Shown piece by piece: positions 61,707-64,000 of a stretch of DNA of 64,000 nt (position 1 is its first letter; every line of letters starts with the position of its first letter). The notes beneath the pieces were generated by a model. It saw only the letters and a program-made list of their open reading frames with translations, was not told the origin of the DNA and ran no database searches. The DNA is from TMED109 sp002171375 (GTDB lineage: Bacteria > Pseudomonadota > Alphaproteobacteria > TMED109). The stretch covers positions 165,777 to 229,776 of the forward strand of contig CBFHON010000002.1 of assembly GCA_965657505.1 (NCBI GenBank), written 5' to 3'. The position numbers and the translations under genes are program-made.

Positions 61707-63144
61707 AGAAGAAGCATATGAAAATGTAAATACTAATATAAAGAAAGCTAAACAAAATAATGTAATCAGAATGCCAAAAAATTATGAAGCATTCGCAGTC
61801 ATAGGTAATTTTGTTTATGTCGTTAAGCAAGGACAATTTGTAGATATGACAAATCCAAAAAATATGTACAACCAAAAACAATTTAATGAAGCTTTCCAAC
61901 ATATTAAATTTTCTGACGATAAGACAACGCCAAACTCATTTATAAGAAAGCATCAAGTAGAGCATAGAGTAGTAACAGATATGGTAATGAAGCCAAGCAG
62001 TAATAAAAGAATTGTTACTGGTGACTATGGGCAAAAATATCTTAACTTATATGCACCTGCTTCTGAACCAGAAGGAGCTTATGAAAATTATAAAAGACCT
62101 GACATAATGTTGGAGCATATGCTTTGGCTTTGTAATGGACATGATAAGTCTAGACTGCATATTTTAAAATGGATTGCTCATCTAATTCACAAGCCTGAAA
62201 CTAGAATGACGCATGGGTTAATTATTTCAGGCAGTCAAGGTACTGGGAAATCCATGTTAGCTGAATTTGTTGGCGATATAGTAGGCGATGATAATTATAG
62301 TAAGGTTACACCTTCGCAGATGAAAGGTTCTTTTCAATATTGGATGCTAGGTAAAAGATTTATTCTTGTCGAAGAGATATACGAAAATGGAAACTGGGGA
62401 GTCTATAATAAAATTAAACCTTACTTTTCTGACCCATTAGTAAATTGCAATATCAAAAATAAAAATGAAATTGAATTTGAAAACCATGTAAACTTTATGA
62501 TGCTGTCTAATCAATATAATCCATTGCCAATTAGCAAAGGTGATAGAAGAATATTTTACATCCATAGTAAAGTTACAAAGAGAGATGCACATTATTATGG
62601 GCGACTAAAAAATTGGATGGATAATGAAAATGGAAAGTGGCATTTCAAAAAATATTTGAAAGATGAAATAGTTCCATTACTGGATGAACAAAATAAAGAC
62701 CATAGAAATTTTGCATTTGTTGAACCATTAATGACAAAAGATAAATCACTTGCAATTAAAGATTCATTACATCCTCTTGAAGCATTTATTAGTGACCAGA
62801 TTGCTCAAGATAATGAACAGCGAGAAGAGATATTTAAAAATGACAAATGGTTTTTGTTAAATGATTTTACTGCAAACCTTCCAATTGAATTACAACATTT
62901 TTCTAAATCAAGTAATTACACATCTCGACTAAAAGAGTTTGGTGTCATGCGATTACCAATAAGAAAAAGAGTAAAGACTAAAAGACTATGGATTTATTAT
63001 TGTGAACATTCAGAAGCATATGTGGAAAGTTTATTTGCCACTACAAAAGCCATGCCATATGGCAATCAGTCAAAAGAGCATAGGGAAAAAATATTTAACA
63101 GCCAAGCAGGAAAGGATCCTTACGATGAGATTAGCCCAATATAA
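61684..63144 (+). CDS. SF3-type replicative helicase (phage/plasmid primase-helicase family, DUF5906-like)
   Basis: A 486-aa protein with an ATPase of the superfamily 3/AAA+ kind. Walker A GSQGTGKS is residues 183-190, the Walker B region RFILVEEI is about 225-232, and the sensor block NFMMLSNQYNPLPISKGDRRIFYI spans about 265-290. The region before about 140 contains no recognisable primase catalytic motif, so a primase would have to be separate or absent. Relatives drive replication of phages, satellites and plasmids. GGAGAAGAAA precedes the ATG at 61684. The C-terminus overlaps the HNH gene by 20 bases. Confidence 0.82.
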   Translation: MEHQLRSKEEAYENVNTNIKKAKQNNVIRMPKNYEAFAVIGNFVYVVKQGQFVDMTNPKNMYNQKQFNEAFQHIKFSDDKTTPNSFIRKHQVEHRVVTDMVMKPSSNKRIVTGDYGQKYLNLYAPASEPEGAYENYKRPDIMLEHMLWLCNGHDKSRLHILKWIAHLIHKPETRMTHGLIISGSQGTGKSMLAEFVGDIVGDDNYSKVTPSQMKGSFQYWMLGKRFILVEEIYENGNWGVYNKIKPYFSDPLVNCNIKNKNEIEFENHVNFMMLSNQYNPLPISKGDRRIFYIHSKVTKRDAHYYGRLKNWMDNENGKWHFKKYLKDEIVPLLDEQNKDHRNFAFVEPLMTKDKSLAIKDSLHPLEAFISDQIAQDNEQREEIFKNDKWFLLNDFTANLPIELQHFSKSSNYTSRLKEFGVMRLPIRKRVKTKRLWIYYCEHSEAYVESLFATTKAMPYGNQSKEHREKIFNSQAGKDPYDEISPI

Positions 63145-63691
63145 TATGGACAGCATAGGTGGACAAAGTACGTGGACAACAGACCCCTCGTTATCCTTAA
63201 ATAATTTAAATGATATGGGAAAAATTCTAGACTTTGAGCCTATTAGCGATGAAAAATCAGTACTTTACACTAGTGTAAATTTAAATAGTCTTGATATGTC
63301 TGATATAGTTGTCCATCCAGATTGTCCACCTGAAGTATTAAAGTACATACAATATAGAGTTGAATATACTGTCCCAGTAATGAATTGGATACATCCAAAT
63401 GACCCATGCTGGAAGCACTTGGGAAAAACACCAGATGGATATGCAAAGCATAACCCTAAAAGATTTAAATATTTACCAGAAGAAGCACGAAATTGCTCAA
63501 CTCAATTATCAAGATTTATTTATAGATGGGTTTATCAACCAGAAGGAATTTCAAGAAGATATGATGTAGACCATAAATGTGGAAGGGGAACTAATGGATG
63601 CATAAATCCTCGTCATCTTCAATTACTAACACCTGAAATTAATAAAGCTTTAGGCAATAGAGATTATCTGAAAGGAGAAAGAAATGATTAG
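63125..63691 (+). CDS. HNH endonuclease
   Basis: A 188-aa nuclease of the phage HNH kind. The motif is DVDHKCGRGTNGCINPRHLQLLT, split over residues about 153-175, with the first His/Asp pair, zinc-type cysteines and NPRHL. It is preceded by the CWKHLGKTPDGYAKHNP strand region. I start it at ATG 63125, which has AGGAAAGGA upstream and overlaps the helicase end by 20 bases; an open frame continues upstream to 63002, inside the helicase gene, and is less likely. Roles could include nicking, packaging or homing. Confidence 0.78.
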   Translation: MRLAQYNMDSIGGQSTWTTDPSLSLNNLNDMGKILDFEPISDEKSVLYTSVNLNSLDMSDIVVHPDCPPEVLKYIQYRVEYTVPVMNWIHPNDPCWKHLGKTPDGYAKHNPKRFKYLPEEARNCSTQLSRFIYRWVYQPEGISRRYDVDHKCGRGTNGCINPRHLQLLTPEINKALGNRDYLKGERND

Positions 63692-63866
63692 CAATGAACA
63701 TAAAGATACTTTAGAAGAGCTCAAGAAGATTAGAGCTCGAAGAAAAGCTAGACCAAAAACTTACATGGAAAAACAATACGAAAGAGCAGAAGCAAAAGCT
63801 AATGCAATTAAAAACCACAACGAAAAATTACTTAAACATTTGGAGAAAAAACATAATGGAAACTAA
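63684..63866 (+). CDS. Small basic, helical protein of the element
   Basis: A 60-aa ORF overlapping the HNH stop by eight bases, with AAAGGAGAAAG as a strong ribosome site. The chain is rich in Lys, Arg and Glu (LEELKKIRARRKARP, YERAEAKANAIKNHNEKLLK) and looks like a single coiled-coil or nucleic-acid-binding helix pair. No known family is recognised. Confidence 0.55.
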   Translation: MISNEHKDTLEELKKIRARRKARPKTYMEKQYERAEAKANAIKNHNEKLLKHLEKKHNGN

Positions 63867-64000
63867 ATACGAAGTAGCTGAGTTTGAAACTGATAGTACA
63901 TCATGGAATTTTAAAGAAGATTATAATGTCTTGGATGAAATGGTGGGTGCTAACTTAGCTCGTAATATTAATAACCAACAACTGAAAAAGTTCTATCCTA
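63856..64000 (+). CDS. Unknown protein of the element, cut by window edge
   Basis: An ATG at 63856 overlaps the end of the previous ORF by 11 bases and remains open for 48 codons to the window end. TTTGGAGAAA lies upstream. It begins METKYEVAEFETDSTSW and contains LDEMVGANLARNINNQQ. I recognise no domain in the visible part. Tight packing suggests it belongs to the same transcript. Confidence 0.5.
   Translation, partial: METKYEVAEFETDSTSWNFKEDYNVLDEMVGANLARNINNQQLKKFYP

Larger units (their letters stand above)
60782..64000 (+). mobile_element. Left end of an integrated element at tRNA-Lys (phage satellite-like)
   Basis: From the tRNA 3' end onwards the content changes. There are 536 bases without a gene that hold promoters and repeats, then an HTH excisionase-like gene, a small ORF, an SF3 helicase, an HNH nuclease and small ORFs, all on one strand and closely spaced. 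This module order (regulator, replication helicase, nuclease) resembles phage-inducible islands and other small integrative elements at tRNA genes. No integrase, capsid or terminase is in view and the right end is outside the window, so the class is uncertain. Confidence 0.75.

Noticed and set aside
63002..63124. N-terminal extension of the HNH protein from the upstream ATG
   Set aside because: The extension lies entirely inside the helicase gene, while ATG 63125 has a good ribosome site and a normal small overlap.

Overview
The window is a strongly AT-rich chromosomal segment of an alphaproteobacterium, probably a small-genome marine lineage. The evidence is the circularly permuted two-piece tmRNA gene next to sspB, the gene orders miaA-ilvB-(tetR)-ilvH-ilvC and leuA-mreBCD-mrdA-rodA, the hflK-hflC-DUF2065-degP block, ThyX in place of ThyA, and tandem cysteine desulfurases. 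The exact clade cannot be fixed from sequence reading alone.

Layout. 1-8997: tyrS (cut by the window edge), anmK, a small alpha/beta hydrolase, then a sulfur block cysE, two cysteine desulfurases, 2Fe-2S ferredoxin, a haloalkane-dehalogenase-like protein, mnmA and a DMT permease. 9057-12945: tRNA-Met, a MORN-2 repeat protein, a truncated copy of its 5' end leading into an ATC-hydrolase-like gene, TenA, an NMO-family flavoprotein and msrA. 12948-25344 is a long minus-strand run: DUF1800/DUF1501 pair, TRAP membrane subunits, rhodanese, cytochrome c, CoxG, the 2Fe-2S and FAD subunits of a molybdenum hydroxylase, split XdhC, a MoeA-like/MobA-like fusion, a HAD hydrolase and an enolase-superfamily enzyme. 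No molybdopterin-binding large subunit and no TRAP binding protein are present. 25444-31240: MFS permease, Zn alcohol dehydrogenase and class II aldolase, then a DUF4389 protein and a Tat-exported GMC oxidoreductase pair closed by a clear terminator.

31370-49250: AsmA-like protein, GST, class I fumarase, sspB, ssrA, thyX, mrp, hflKC, degP, miaA (apparently with an ATT start), and ilvB/tetR/ilvH/ilvC. 49360-56564: a leucine-rich leader ORF with a perfect hairpin, leuA, and the elongasome operon mreB-mreC-mreD-mrdA-rodA. 56573-60616: an ABC-F ATPase and a GST / CmcJ-like / SDR trio.

60706-64000: tRNA-Lys(CTT), directly followed by the left end of an integrated element. This holds about 0.5 kb of non-coding DNA with promoters and repeated ACTTAAA heptamers, then an excisionase-like HTH protein, a small ORF, an SF3-type helicase, an HNH endonuclease and further small ORFs running off the end. 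No integrase is in view. This resembles a phage satellite or small integrative element and is the most accessory part of the window. Other points worth checking are a Glu at the nucleophile position of the dehalogenase-like protein, the tmRNA/SspB pairing, the leucine leader, and the hijacked signal-peptide leader at 9959.
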